Below are positions 22,919 to 23,502 of a stretch of DNA of 23,502 nucleotides, piece after piece. Location: positions 1 through 23,502 of the forward strand of contig JAEWQX010000095.1 of assembly GCA_023399035.1 (NCBI GenBank), in the 5' to 3' direction. How positions within the stretch are numbered: the stretch's first letter is position 1; each line of letters opens with the position of its first letter. Source of the DNA: Bacillota bacterium. GTDB taxonomy: Bacteria; Bacillota; Clostridia; Clostridiales; Clostridiaceae. Under the pieces are notes generated by a model. The model was not told the origin of the DNA. It saw only the letters and a program-made list of their open reading frames with translations, and did no database searches. Position numbers and translations under genes: made by a program.

Positions 22919-23345
22919 CATTATGGATGAAAATGATATTGATGGTGTTTTAGAAGTAAGTAATCTCAGCTTTTCATCTCCATGGAGCAGGTCATCTTAT
23001 GAACAAGAGCTCAGTAATTCACTGGCAAAATATTTTGTTGCAAAAATCGATGATAAAGTCATTGGCTTTATTGGAACATGGATTATTGTTGATGAATCAC
23101 ATATAACAAATGTAGCAGTACATCCAGACTACAGAAAACTTGGAATTGGTTCAATGCTTATAGAAGCAATGATCGACTACTGCGAAGAAAAAAAATGCGC
23201 TGCATATACTCTTGAAGTAAGATCTAGTAATAAACCTGCTATATCCTTATACGAAAAACATGGTTTTAAGGTTGATGGAATACGAAAGGAGTATTATCAG
23301 GATAATAAAGAAGATGCTCTATTAATGTGGCGCAGAGTCATCTAA
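22902..23345 (+). CDS. rimI: ribosomal protein S18-alanine N-acetyltransferase
   Basis: A GNAT-fold enzyme that acetylates the N-terminal alanine of ribosomal protein S18 from acetyl-CoA. Motif A is visible as VAVHPDYRKLGIGSMLIEAMIDYC, with the R-K-L-G-I-G acetyl-CoA loop, then LEVRSSNKPAISLYEKHGF and YYQDNKEDALLMWR, all typical of RimI. I chose ATG at 22902 (147 residues, beginning MNVHVSIMDENDI), 17 bases inside tsaB; a longer frame from 22878 adds residues not expected in the family. It belongs to the tsaE-tsaB operon, a common arrangement. Confidence 0.93.
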   Translation: MNVHVSIMDENDIDGVLEVSNLSFSSPWSRSSYEQELSNSLAKYFVAKIDDKVIGFIGTWIIVDESHITNVAVHPDYRKLGIGSMLIEAMIDYCEEKKCAAYTLEVRSSNKPAISLYEKHGFKVDGIRKEYYQDNKEDALLMWRRVI

Positions 23346-23372
23346 TACTTTAAAAGCAATAATTTATGCATA

Positions 23373-23410
23373 AAAAAGTCTTACCCAAGAACAAGGGTTA
23401 AGACTTTTTA
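23373..23410. terminator. terminator at the end of the tsaE-tsaB-rimI operon
   Basis: AAAAAGTCTTACCC (23373-23386) pairs with GGGTTAAGACTTTTT (23395-23409) with one bulged T. U-tracts exist on both strands, so it may also stop the convergent chemotaxis receptor gene. Confidence 0.88.
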
Positions 23411-23412
23411 TT

Positions 23413-23502
23413 TTAAAGATTAAATTTTTCAACTGAGCTATTTAATATCTGTGCCATTTCTTCAAGGTTTGACGCTTGAGATGAAACATCATCTATAACA
23501 GC
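23413..23502 (-). CDS. methyl-accepting chemotaxis protein, C-terminal end (partial)
   Basis: The last 29 codons of a minus-strand gene that enters from beyond the window: a frame reading DVSSQASNLEEMAQILNSSV and ending VEKFNL, then TAA at 23413-23415. This is the usual C-terminus of methyl-accepting chemotaxis receptors (QAxNLEExAxxLxxxVxxF). Too short to say more about the receptor. Confidence 0.75.
   Translation of the reverse strand, partial: AVIDDVSSQASNLEEMAQILNSSVEKFNL

Overview
The window looks like chromosomal DNA from a spore-forming, very AT-rich Clostridium-type Firmicute. The signs are the base composition, strong AGGAGG-type ribosome binding sites, TTG starts, an alpha/beta-type small acid-soluble spore protein, a clostridial four-domain S1 protein and many TTGACA/TATAAT promoters. 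No mobile element, CRISPR array or phage gene is visible. Species cannot be read from the sequence alone.

Layout. 1-1552: pyruvate kinase (+) with a hairpin shared with ribosomal protein S1 (-). 3070-3623: a Ser/Asn-rich membrane protein of unknown function. 3651-7785: a minus-strand block with a two-CBS-domain protein, a DEDDh exonuclease with a zinc ribbon, a membrane-embedded MutS-like ATPase (the last two one operon) and a Bax-inhibitor-1-type membrane protein. 7960-10016: a PAS-only membrane sensor (+), then a zinc/manganese-binding lipoprotein (-). 10081-12866: an SbcC/YhaN-like ATPase (-) behind a LexA-type SOS box, diverging from a PAP2 phosphatase (+). 13002-14249: the spore protein and an uncharacterised protein. 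14446-20327: two identical tRNA-Trp genes 5.8 kb apart, bracketing a FabT-like-boxed nitronate monooxygenase/FabK-like flavoprotein, RidA, a GH31 alpha-glucosidase and an AraC regulator. 20476-21423: a second ZnuA-like protein that has lost all its metal-binding histidines. 21726-23345: tsaE-tsaB-rimI. 23413-23502: the C-terminal end of a chemotaxis receptor.

How the genes may work together. Most are housekeeping: glycolysis, translation, tRNA t6A modification. Three loci point to DNA metabolism: the exonuclease/MutS-like pair and the SOS-boxed SMC-like ATPase. The ATPase keeps Walker A and the ABC signature, but Glu-Asn stands at Walker B and Gln at the H-loop, and no nuclease partner is adjacent. 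With the exonuclease plus membrane MutS pair and the histidine-less ZnuA paralogue, it is the best candidate here for undescribed biology. The AraC regulator probably controls the adjacent alpha-glucosidase. All homology calls are from reading motifs; no search was run.
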